Source of the DNA: Pontederia crassipes | Taxonomy: Eukaryota > Streptophyta > Magnoliopsida > Commelinales > Pontederiaceae | Reading direction: 5' to 3' | DNA: 64,000 bases | Assembly: GCA_030549335.1 (NCBI GenBank) | Contig: CM060198.1 | Location: 43,068,353-43,132,352, forward strand | Shown here: one piece after another, positions 12,441-24,100 of the stretch | How the letters are laid out: every line of letters begins with the position of its first letter | Numbering within the stretch: position 1 is the stretch's first letter | Position numbers and translations under genes: made by a program | Notes under the pieces: generated by a model | The model's input: the letters and a program-made list of their open reading frames with translations, nothing else | Databases searched by the model: none | Told to the model about the DNA's origin: nothing

Positions 12441-13500
12441 ATATTTTCACCCCCTCTGCAGCCTGAACCGTCACAACCTGTGTTGAATCACTTTCTAGCA
12501 CCATAGCCACTTTACTTCAGCCCAGGAGCAGCCTTACTATCCACCTCAGCCTAACTATGCTTCCATACAAAATCTATGCGAATCTATGTATGATGAGCAG
12601 CTTCGCCAAGCAGGGGAGATACACGCTATTATAGAAGAGCAACATCGACAGGCCCAAGAGTTGACCACCATTCGAGCAGACTTCATAGATACGCAGGAGC
12701 ATCAGGGCCGCTTCGAATCCCTTCAGAATCAACATGTTCGCATGACGAGGTGCATCCACGACTAACATACGTGCCATGGACATTTCGGCTACCACCCACC
12801 TTCGCCATTGGTTGTGTCTTTTCCCTCTTCTTTATTTTTCATTTCCCTTTTCTTTAATTTTTCCTTTTTATTGAGTTTGTATCTCTTTCTCTTGTTGGCC
12901 TAACACTGAAGATAGTGTCTGGTTCAAGCTTGGGGGAGTTTGCATTTCATGCATTTGCATTCTTCTTTATTTTTCTTCTTATTTACCGATGTATGCATTT
13001 ATAAAAAAATTGAAAAAGTGAAAAAAATCCCAAAAATACCATTGCATGCATTTATTTTTGCTACCATTTTACTAACTTTCGTCTTATTGTTTTAATTATC
13101 TTTTAATAAAAGTTCAAAGACATGTTGTTAACTGATGAAATTTGAATGTTTCTCTCTCTTATCACTTGCTATTTTAGTATAAAACTTATGGGCTATGTGT
13201 CTATGCTAAGTAGAATTATGAATGTCTAGACGATAAAATAATGTTCATGCCTTTTTATTTATTTTTGTTAAGTCTTGATAGTAGTAGCATTTTTATCGAC
13301 CATATTAAGTACTCCTTGAGCCTAAAAAAAATGTGTGACAAAAAAAATATAGTGAAAAAAAATGAATAAAGTTATGTGTAGGTACAAAAGTGTTATCCGG
13401 AACCAAGGTGTGCTCGGATAATTAGATCCGTAGGGGTTCATGCTTGATAACCTAATGCACTTGCTAGCGATTTTATTTTGCTACATCATTTTACGCATCA

Positions 13501-14400
13501 GACAATTTCATAATAAAAGAAAGATGTATGCATGTCATGTCATAGTTACATAGTGCACATGTCATTGAATCATTATGCATCAATATTAGTAAAATAATTG
13601 ACATGTAACATTATCATCAATTCATCAGTCAATACAATAGGCATGTATAGTAGGCATCCCAAGTGACTAGCACTTGTCCTTACCTTGCCTCAGTAATATC
13701 CTCAGGATTGCTTCATAATCCGTTGGATTTCACTTTCGTGGTCATCAGTCTTTTCAGTCAGTCAGTTTAGTAATAGTCTTTAATCTTATTAGTAATTTAA
13801 GAATCAAGTTGTTGCCCTCTAGTAGACTACCTATGCCTTGGAGCCTAGGTTCCGTGGGAATATACATACTGTTGTCGATAAGATACAGTTATTCTCTCAG
13901 GAAATGCTAACTCCAAGGTGCAGGGTATAGTAATTTCGTGAGAGAAATTCTAACACAATAGAACATGATACAGTAATTTCCTATCATAAGTTTGAGGGGC
14001 GACAAATAATAGTATTATTCAAGTGGGTTCATTATTTCCACAATAATTAAATAATTTACGTTACTCAGTCTTCATATTTTAACCTAGTTACGACTGTCCA
14101 TGCATTTCGTATCTAAGTTTATATACAATCATTAATCATCATTACATAATAGTAAATACCTTAAATATATCCTAAATATAACTTAAATTCATTCTTTAGG
14201 CTATCACGGCCGTGATAGGGTTGGTCACGTTCGTGACAAAAGGACGGCCAAAACTGTGTTCTGTCATGCCCATGACGCTTGTTGTCACGGCCATGACAGC
14301 GCAAGTACGGTCGTGACCATGTGGTCACGGCCGTGACATAACACAATTTCGACTGTCTTTTAAGTTGTCACTACGTGTCCCTTCTGTTTGTAGCGGAGGA
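13501..14400 (+). mobile_element. Chromovirus-like LTR, right part
   Basis: This continues the LTR begun at 5157 after the nested element. It contains 'tccgttggatttcactttcgtggtcatcag' and 'gtgtcccttctgtttgtagcggagg', which I associate with this LTR type, and a cluster of CACGGCCGTG palindromes at 14201-14340. The right boundary is uncertain because no clear CA end or target duplication was found. Confidence 0.5.
14201..14337. repeat. Cluster of CACGGCCGTG palindromes
   Basis: Perfect 18-bp palindrome CTATCACGGCCGTGATAG at 14201-14218 and perfect 14-bp GTCACGGCCGTGAC at 14324-14337. Imperfect copies lie between them (GGTCACGTTCGTGAC, CTGTCATGCCCATGACG, TTGTCACGGCCATGACAG, TACGGTCGTGACC), spaced about 25-30 bp. 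Confidence 0.9.
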
Positions 14401-15116
14401 AAAAATTTAGTCACAACTTATATTCATGGTACAAATAAAAAACATATATTAATTACATATTCATATTCGTAAAAAAAGATTTTAACATTTATTATATTAA
14501 TTCTATTATTTATTTTTCAATATTATTTTAGTATGATAATATTTTAATTTATTTTGTCCTATATCATTCTCACTTCCTTTTATTTTATCTTTACTTTCAT
14601 TTTTCTATTTCTTTTAATTCCTCTTTCCCTATTAATTATTCATATTTATTTCCTTTTTAAGCTTCACCCATTCTTAACTCAAATATTTTCTCATTTTTTT
14701 ACTACCCTTCTAAATTTTTTATTTCTTATTCTTATTTTTATTTTATTTTATTCCATGCATTTATACAAAGTGCAGACCAATGCCATTTCTCTATGCATAC
14801 ATACTATTGTTTGTGGTGACCGAGCGGTCTATGTGCGCGCAGGCCGACACCCGCAGAGTACTCGGGGACACATTGTGTTTGTCGGCCTGCATAAGTTGCA
14901 CGGGCCAGCAACACGAGAAAATAAATTTCAAAAATTCGAAAAAATAGTGGGGAAATGAGAAAATATATTTTTGGAATCAGACTTTTTTTTTTTGGAAATT
15001 TCTCAAATATGAGTGACACAGATGCATGCATTTATTTCATGATAAACACAACACGAGAAATTAATTTAATTCTAATTTATACACATTATCATGTTGCGAA
15101 TTCTAGAGAATTTTTT
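14400..15116. other. AT-rich DNA with one GC-rich hairpin
   Basis: No gene was recognised. A perfect 10-bp inverted repeat, CAGGCCGACA (14840-14849) and TGTCGGCCTG (about 14880-14889), could form a stem with a 30-base loop. Confidence 0.4.
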
Positions 15117-16152
15117 GGGTAATTACACAAATATCCCCCGACTTTGACTCAATATCTCAATGGTTCCTTTATTTTAATTTCTAACTGGATTGTCCTCCAA
15201 CTTTAATTCTTTTAAACGCTTTATCCACTTGACCGGTGATGGTGGATTTCTCACGTTCCCTGCTTACATTGCCGCCATACAAATCATTTCTCTTTCATCA
15301 CGTCATTTAAAAATTAATATAAATATATAATAAAAATATTAAAAAATATAAAAATACTGCTCATGCACATGGAGCTCCTCTTGCATGTGTCCGCTGGCGT
15401 GGGAGAGAGAGGGGGGCACGGGCCCCTTTTCTAGTTCGTCGGCCGCGAGCGAAGGAGAAAAGGGGGTCGGCGCCACCCTTTCTCCCTCGCCATAAGTGAA
15501 GGAGAAAATAGGGGCCGACGCCCCCTTTCGCCCTCACGACGAGGGAAAAAGGGGGTCGGCGCCCCCTTTCTCCCCATGCCAAATGCGATGGAGAAAGGGG
15601 GCATCGGCGCCCTTTTCTCCTTCGCTCGCGGCCAGCAAAGCCCAAAGGGTGGGGGCACGCCCCTCTCTCTCCCTTCACAGGCTGCAAGGGAGGAAATGGG
15701 GGTGCAGTGAGCTGACATAGAGGGAAGGCCGATGCCCCCTTTCCTCTCTCCGCATGCGCTCGCCAGCATGCATGAGAGAGAACGGGGGCGTCGGCCCCCC
15801 TCTACAACGAGTTACATAGGGGGCCCGACACCCCCCTCTCTCTCGCGTGAGCCGGTACTAGTGCTTGCACCAGGCGCATGCGAGAGGAGTTTCGTGCGCA
15901 CGAGTAGTACTTTTTATTTTTTCAATATTATTGTCTTAGATATTTATATTATTTTTTAAATGACGTGGATGAAAGAAAAATAATTTATGTGGTGGCCACG
16001 TAAGCGAGAAAACCGAAAAATTCACTATCACCGGTCAAGTGGACGAAATGTGCAAGAAAATCAAACTTGAGGGACACTACAGTTACAAATTGAAATCGAG
16101 AGACCGTTGAGATATTGAGTGAAAGTTCGGGAATGATCTATGTAATTTACCC
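15117..16152. mobile_element. Mutator-like foldback element, TIRs of about 230 bp, GC-rich core
   Basis: The left arm (from GGGTAATTACACAAAT at 15117 to about 15350) is the reverse complement of the right arm (about 15905-16152, ending ATTTACCC). The match runs through 'ctcaatatctcaa.ggt', 'cacttgaccggtgat' and 'cacgtcatttaaa'. The flanks are GAATTTTTT (15108-15116) and AAATTTTTT (16153-16161), 8 of 9 identical, as expected for the 9-bp Mutator duplication. The core (15361-15910) is GC-rich and repeats a 'gggggtcggcgccccctttctcc' theme in both orientations. No transposase is present, so it is non-autonomous. Open frames in the core are compositional. Confidence 0.85.
15400..15860. repeat. GC-rich degenerate repeat in the Mutator-like core
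   Basis: Units built around GGGGTCGGCGCC(C)CCTTTCTCC recur about every 55-65 bp at roughly 15462, 15515, 15553, 15600 and, more diverged, near 15730, 15790 and 15825. Some are inverted relative to others. The block contrasts sharply with the AT-rich surroundings. Confidence 0.65.
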
Positions 16153-17673
16153 AAATTTTTTTGCATGGTTCAGAATATTCAATTATGCATATTTAGTACT
16201 TAAAACATGTGTGATTATATGAATTTTCATATTATGCTATCATAATATGTGAAATTGATAATATTTAATATGCAGGAAAATTAGCATGTCACTTGGTTAA
16301 AAACTAATACAAAATTGAGCATTTCATAATTGCCTAACACTTTTGTATTTGTAATAATTATATAATGAATTAATATGATAATGGGCATTATTTCCAACTG
16401 ATAATGTAATATTAATTATAAAAGTTTTTAGAATATATTTTTAAAAAAATTGTATGAAATCTAATTTGTACATACTACAATCATTATATATGTTTATTAT
16501 TAAATGAAAGTGTCATGTTAATTGTCATCCTTATATAGAATTACGAATTTAGAGTAAAAAATTAGTTAACATAAATTATTACATGTTATATTTATAAAAC
16601 TGTAGTATGCCACAACTAAATTATTTTTTTTATAGAAATTTGGTATTCATGCACATTTGAAGTGTATTTAAGTGTGATACTTATGTAAATTAACATGATA
16701 ATTAAAAATATGTACATTATTGAGTTTATTATGTGGAATGGACTGTATGACATGGATTTGTTTATTTTTTAAAAATGCATGTGCATAAATGAAATTATTT
16801 TACATATTAGGCATAATATGTTATGTGAATTTATATTAATTAATTCACATGGCTATGTTAAATCATGGTAAAATAAATACTTGTCACATTTGATTAAGGT
16901 TCATGTAAAATTTAGATAATTACACACATTGTTTAGTTTATGATGTTATTTGAACTATATTATGATAAATTAATTTGTTTGTGAAAGGAATATGTAAATA
17001 TATGTTTATTTTTTGTGACATAAAGATTTGTGCTATGCAACAATAAATATTCACATAAAATTTTTTCATATATTTTATGTATACAATTGACAATTATGTG
17101 ACATGAATATTGAGTTATGTATGTGATAGTAATTATGTAATTATTTGTATGCTTATGTTAGTCATAATAATGTAACAAATAATATTCATCTTTATATAAA
17201 TGAATTGTATGGTTATTTGTCTGTCAACTATACATTCATATATGTTTTATGAATAAGTATTTTTTTATTATAAAATATAAAATGTTTCATGAAACTTAAT
17301 AAAATGACTATACAGTTGTCTAATTTAGACTAATATTGAAATATAAGTAGTTCCATGTCACTTGAATATATTATTGTCATAGTAGTACTGTGATGGTGAC
17401 ATATGTCATCAAATCATGTGATTTTGGATATTTTTTCTCCAAAATTATTACAATATTACTTGGCGTAATATATTATTTTTAATGAATCATAGTTGTTTTT
17501 CGTATAGTGGAGGATGAGTGAGAACATGACAATAATTTTGATGCCACTATTTTAAAATTATTATTATGTCATTATTTATGAATATATGTGAAAAGAAGAA
17601 ATTTAGAAAATTAACACTTTTTCATTATGTAATTTGACCCTAAATAGTGTCACAAGAATCTAAGTATTTGAAA
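16153..17673. other. Anonymous AT-rich DNA
   Basis: It is strongly AT-rich, with many 'atatgt' and 'taattatg' words. I see no open frame of note, no terminal repeats and no recognisable element. Confidence 0.5.
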
Positions 17674-18112
17674 TGTAATGACCCCAATTTTTGTAAAAAA
17701 AATAAATGCCATTTTATTCTAGAAAATACATATTGAAATCACTATTTTATTTATTAAGTTATTAATTCTGAAATTAGAAAAAAAGAGAGAGAAGGAGTTG
17801 GAAGAGATAAAGAAGAATTTGAGTTGAAGTTAAATTGTTATACTATTATGGAATAACTAATTAAATTTGGATTTAATTAAATCTTAGTGTTATCATATGG
17901 TAATTAATGATGGACAACCATGATTAGCTTATGTTTAGTCAAAGGCTCAATAGGAGTCAAACTCTAGTAAAAATTTTAATGGGGGACTGGGAATGCTTAT
18001 TAAGCTCCATATACTTTCTGCACAAGAGCCTCTTCCTTTTCTCTCGTTTGCGCAAAAGTTGAGTCATTGCAGAGAGCAATTGATGACTCGTATCAGAGAT
18101 TAAGGAGAAGCA

Positions 18113-21100
18113 CTCCTTAGCTGCCTCTAAATATATAGAGTAGAGAACATGTGTAATTGTCACGAGCAACCACTACAGGTAACTTGTATTGGTGATATTG
18201 AATATTGAGCTCACACTTATTGGATTTTATTATTTATTGTTGGGTGAGAATAGATGTCTTCCAAGTTGATGAGCTCTTATCAAGTTTCTCGTGACCCAAG
18301 AAGTGGATGTCAATACACCAAATTCCCAAAGTGCATTGGAGAATGACCAAGCAGTCCAAGACCCACGAGTAAATAATGTATGGGCCAATCGACATAAGGT
18401 GGAACAATAGGGACAGGTATCGACCACATGGATCCCATCAGGGGTATGAAGAGACCTTTAACCACTTTCTCAAGTTGCAACATTATTTGAAGGGAAGGGT
18501 GACTTTGAGGATGCTAATAGCTAGTTAGAGGTAATTAAAGAGACCCTAGTAAAGATAAATTATACTAAGAACTATATGACTATTTGTGCCACAATATGTT
18601 TGTCATGTGACACTAGGCTTTGATGGAAAACAACAAAAGTTGCCACATTCTAGAGACAAGACGTGATTCCTTGGAACAAAATTTAAAATGATATTTGAAG
18701 ATCGATATAGACCAACTTCCGAAGGGGTCAAAAAATAAGAAGAGTACATGAATTTACAACAAGGTACCATGATGATCAAGCAATACTTGACCGAGTTCAT
18801 AAATTTGAAAAAGTATTGTACTCGGTGATAGTCGAAGACAAAACGCGTTAAACAATGGGTCAAAGATCTCAAGTGGAATCTTTGAGGAAGATAACTATCA
18901 GGCCCATCAAGTTGCTGAAAAGGTCATTACCAAAGATGCAACAAATGCAAATAGATGATGGCTATTGAAATCAAATCGAATTGAATTGAATTAAATAGAA
19001 TTAAATAGATCATTGTCATTTGGATAATTTATTGAATCGACAATTTTCTTATCGTACAAAATCATTTTTCGCCAATAATCACTAATTATTGAATTAAAAA
19101 TTGTTAATTTAATATTGTCTAATTGGTCAAGATATTGAACATTGATAATTAATAATTGATAAATTGCTATTAATATAGAATGGTCTATTGACCTTAGCCT
19201 ACACATTGCTATATTAATAAAAATTACTTATTGTATTGATTCCCCGATTGTTCATTTATTGATTCTATTTCTTTTCAATTGAGTTTTTTGTTGTTTGTTA
19301 GACCCTACGTACCGAGTATTTTATACTCAGGAGGTGGCTTCGTTTAGTGACATATAGTTGATATGGAGTCATAATTTTATGTAGTTTTCTACATTATTAG
19401 AATTGTGAAATTGTGGATGTTATAATTATTTAGAATATTATGAATTATTAGTTATTATTATAAAAAAATCTCCCACATTTATGGTCTAGACTTTCAAATT
19501 TTAATTTTCTCAAAATTATCTAGCGTCCCTACTATGACTTTGAATACGTGATAGTCACACGTGTCTACCTAAGAAGAGGCATTCCTTAGCTACCTCTAAA
19601 TATACAGAATAAAATTCATGTATAATTGTCACGACCAACCACTATAGCTAACTTTTAATAGTGATATTGATTATTGAGCTCAAACTTATTGGATTTCATT
19701 ATTTATTGTTGGGTGAGAACAAATGCCTCCCTAGTTGATGCCTGGTCTTATCAACTTTATCGTGGCCCAAGAAGTGGATGGCAACATGCCAATTTGTAGT
19801 CACAAAGTGCATAAGAGAAAGACCAAGCAGCCCAAGACTCACGAGTAAATAATGTACGGACCAATGGACAACAGGAGGAGCAATAGAAATAGGAATCACG
19901 ACCACATGGATTGTGTCCAATGCATAAAGGGTCCTTTAACCATTTTCTCAAGTTGCAACATCACCAATTTGACTAGAAGGGTGACTTCAAGAAAGCCAAT
20001 CGGTGGTTGCATGAAATTAAAGAGACCCTATTAAAGATAAATTGCACTGATAATTGTATGATTATTTGTGCCAAGTGACGTTTGGCAGTTGAGACTAGAC
20101 GTTGATAGAAAACAACAAAAGCCAACACATTTCGATAGACAAGACGTGATTCCTTGGACAAAATTTAAAATAATATGTAAAGATCGATATTTACAGCTTC
20201 CCAAGGGCTGTGTTTGGCAAGCTAGAACTTGGCCAGAAGTTGGCCAAGTTCTAGAACTTCTTGCCAAACACCTAACGTGACGGGAACTAAAGAATTTTCC
20301 GTCACGTGACTTCTAGCAAGAACTGAAAGTAGCCGCCGCTTTTTTTTTTACTTTTTTTTTCTTTGGCTTTTACTTTTAGTTAATAATTTATCAATATCTA
20401 TTATTTATTAATATATTATTCAGGTTAAACTAAATTATAAATATTTTACTAATTGAAAAATATTCAGTTCTAATAATTAGAAAATATTTTATTAATTAGT
20501 TAAAATATTTTGTTTAGTATTATAGTATAATAAAATATTACATATGAATTTTACTAATATTTATGTAAATTTTAAATAGATAAATACATAAAATGTTTTT
20601 ATTTACTATAATTTTATTCATCATAAAATAATAAATTATATTTTTAATTCTTACTTTTTATCCAAACACTACTAAAACTAATCTATCAAATCAACTTTTT
20701 AAATTCCCATCATTACACTTTTCATCCAAATACCTATAAAAACTTTTTCATCTAATCGATTAGTTCTCGAGAACTTTACGAGAATTTAAAGTTCTCATCC
20801 AAACACAGCCAAGGGGTCATAAGACAAGATGAGTACCTATTTACAACAAGGTACCATGTTGTTCAAGCAATACTAGACCGAGTTCTTAAATTTGGAAACA
20901 AACAAGACGACTCCTTAGTTGACTCTAAATATATAAAGTAGAGGACATGTGCAATTGTCACGAGCAACCACTACAGGTAACTTCTATTGGAGATATTGAT
21001 TATTAAGCTCACACTTATTAGATTTTATTATTTATTGTTGGGTGAGAATAGATGCCTTCCAAGTTGATGACCTCTTATCATGTTTATCGTGACCCAAGAA

Positions 21101-24100
21101 GTGGATGTCACTAGGCCAAATTCCCAAAGTGCATTGGAGAATGACCAAGGAGTCTAAGACTTACGAGTAAATATTGTATGGGCTAATGGACATCAGGTGG
21201 AACAATAGAGACATGTATCCGACCACATAGATCCCGTTAGGTGCATGAAGAGACCCTTAACCACCTTCTCAAGTTGCAACATCATTTGACGGGAATGGTG
21301 AGTTTGAATTTGCCAATAGCTAGTTAGAGGAAATTAAAGAGACCCTAGTAAAGATAAATTGTACTAATAACTATATGACTATTTGTACCACAAGATATTT
21401 GCCATGTGACACTAGGATTTGATGGAAAACAACAAAAGTTGCCATATTCTAGAGACAAGACGTGATTCCTTGGAACAAAATTTAAAATGATATTTGAAGA
21501 TCGATATATACCAACTTCCGAAGGGGTCAAAAAATAAGAGGAGTACCTGAATTTACAACAAGGTACCATGACGATCAAGAAATAATTGACCGAGTTCATA
21601 AATTTGGAAAAGTATTGTACTCGGTGATAGTTGAAGACAAAATGCGTTAAATAGTGGGTTTTTCATAAATAATCATTAATTATTGAATTAAAATTTGTTA
21701 ATTGAATATTATCTTATTAGTCAAGATATTGAACATTGACAATTAATAATTGATAAATTTCTATTAATATAGAATGGTCTATTGACCTTAGCCTACACAT
21801 TGCTATATTAATAAAATTATTTATTGTATTGATTCCCTGATTGTTCATTTATTGATTCTATTTCTTTTCAATTGAGTTTTTTTGTTGTTTGTTAGACCCT
21901 ACGTACCGAGTAGTTTCTACTCAGGAAGTGGCTTCATTTAGTGACATATAGTTGATATTGAATCATACTTTTATTTAGTTTTCCACATTATTAGAATTGT
22001 GAACTTGTGGATGCTATAATTATTTAGAATATTATGAATTATTAGTTATTATTATCAAAACATCTTCCACATTTATGGTCTATACTTTAAAATTTTAATT
22101 TTACCAAAATTATGTAGCGTCTCTACGATGACTTTGAACACGTGATAGTCACACGGGTCTGCCTAAGAAGAGGCATTCCTTAGCTACCTCTAAATATACA
22201 GGATAAAATCAATGTATAATTGTCACGAGCAACCACTATAGCTAACTTTTAATAGTGATATTGATTATTGAGCTCAAACTTATTGGATTTTATTATTTAT
22301 TATTGGGTGAGAACAAATGCCTCCCTAGTTGATGCCCGGTCTTATCAACTTTATCGTGGCCCAAGAAGTGGATGGCAACATGCCAACTAGTTGTCACAAA
22401 GTGCATAAGAGAATGACCAAGCAGTCAAAGACTAACGAGTAAATAATATACGGACCGATGGACATCAAGAGGAGCAATAGAAATAGGAATCACGACCACA
22501 TGGATTGCGTCCAATGCATAAAGAGTCCTTTAACCATTTTCTCAAGTTGCAACATCACCAATTTGACTGGAAGGGTGACTTCAAGGTAGCCAATAGGTGG
22601 TTGCATGAAATTAAAGAGACCCTAGTAAAGATAAATTGCACTGATAATTGTATGATTATTTGTGCCAAGTGACTATTGGCGGTTGAGACTAGACGTCGAT
22701 GGAAAACAACAGAAGCCACCACATTTCGACAGAGAAGACGTGATTCCTTGGACAAAATTTAAAATAATACGTGAAGATCGATATATACAGCTTCCCAAGG
22801 GGTCATAAGACAAGATGAGTACCTATTTACAACAAGGTATCATGTTGTTCAAGCAATACTCGATCGAGTTCTTAAATTTGGAAACAAACAAGACGTGACT
22901 CCTTAGTTGCCTCTAAATATATAAAGTAGATAACATGTGCAATTGTCACGAGCAACCACTATAGTTAACTTGTATTGGTGATATTGATTATTAAGCTCAC
23001 ACTTATTGTATTTTATTATTTATTGTTGGGTGAGAATAGATGCCTTCCAAGTTGATGACCTATTATCATGTTTATCGTGACCCAAGAGGTGGATGTCAAT
23101 AGGCCAAATTCCCAAAGTGCATTGGAGAATGACCAAGCAGTCTAAGACCTACGAGTAAATATTGTATGGACTAATGGACATCACGTGGAACAATAGAGAC
23201 ATGTATCCGATCACATAGATCCTGTTAGGTGCATGAAGGGACCTTTAACCAATTTCTCAAGTTGCAACATCATTTGATGGGAATGGTGACTTTGAGGATG
23301 CCAATAGGTAGTTAGAGGAAATTAAAGAGACCCTAGTAAATATAAATTGTACTAAGAACTATATGACTATTTGTACCACAAAATATTTTCCATGTGACAC
23401 TAGGCTTTGATGGAAAACAACAAACGTTGCCATATTCTAGAGACAATATGTGATTCCTTGGAACGAAATTTAAAATGATATTTGAAGATCGATATATACC
23501 AACGTTCGAAGGGGTCAAAAAATAAGAGGAGTACCTGAATTTACAACAAGGTACCATGACGATCAAGCAATACTTGACCGAGTTCATAAATTTGGAAAAG
23601 TTTTGTACTTGGTGATAGTCGAAGACAAAACGCGTTAAACAGTGGGTCAAAGATCTCAAGTCGAATCTTTGAGGAAGGGTAAACTAGTACAACTACCAAA
23701 CCCATCAAGTTGCTAGAAAGGTCATTACCAAAGATGCAACAAATGCAAATAGACGATGGCTATTGAAATCGAATCGAATTGAATTGAATTGAATAGATCA
23801 TTATCATTTGGATAATTGTTATTGAGTCGACAATTTTCTTATCGTACAAAATCATTTTTCACCAATAATCATTAATTATTGAATTAAAATTTGTTAATTG
23901 AATATTGTCTTATTAGTCAAGATATTGAACATTGACAATTAATAATTGATAAATTTCTATTAATATAGAATGGTCTATTGACCTTAGCCTACACATTGCT
24001 ATATTAATAAAATTATTTCTTGTATTGATTCCCGATTGTTCATTTATTGATTCTATTTCTTTTCAATTGAGTTTTTTTGTTGTTTGTTAGACCCTACGTA

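Larger units (their letters stand above)
5599..13500 (+). mobile_element. Athila/Tat-like Gypsy element with gag and ORF-1-like part, no recognised pol
   Basis: Parts are a 5' LTR (5599-7159, TGATGC...), an Asp-tRNA-type primer site just after it, a long leader (7182-8690), a gag region (about 8690-10020), a second coding-like region related to the ATHILA ORF-1/envelope-like protein (about 10670-12440), an untranslated tail (12440-13452), and a right end ending in GCATCA (13453-13500) that matches the LTR end. The flanks GACAG (5594-5598) and GACAA (13501-13505) are a near-perfect target duplication. The element is broken, with many breaks, and is an old fossil. No protease, RT, RNase H or integrase region was recognised, so it resembles non-autonomous derivatives of this lineage. 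It is nested in the LTR that starts at 5157. Confidence 0.8.

Noticed and set aside
14554-14958. 134-codon plus-strand open frame, Phe/Leu-rich
   Set aside because: It is a translation of a T-rich low-complexity stretch. The apparent membrane segments are an artefact of composition.
15361-15959. Gly/Arg/Pro-rich open frames in the Mutator-like core
   Set aside because: All come from the repeated GC-rich motif, with no conserved domain or start context.
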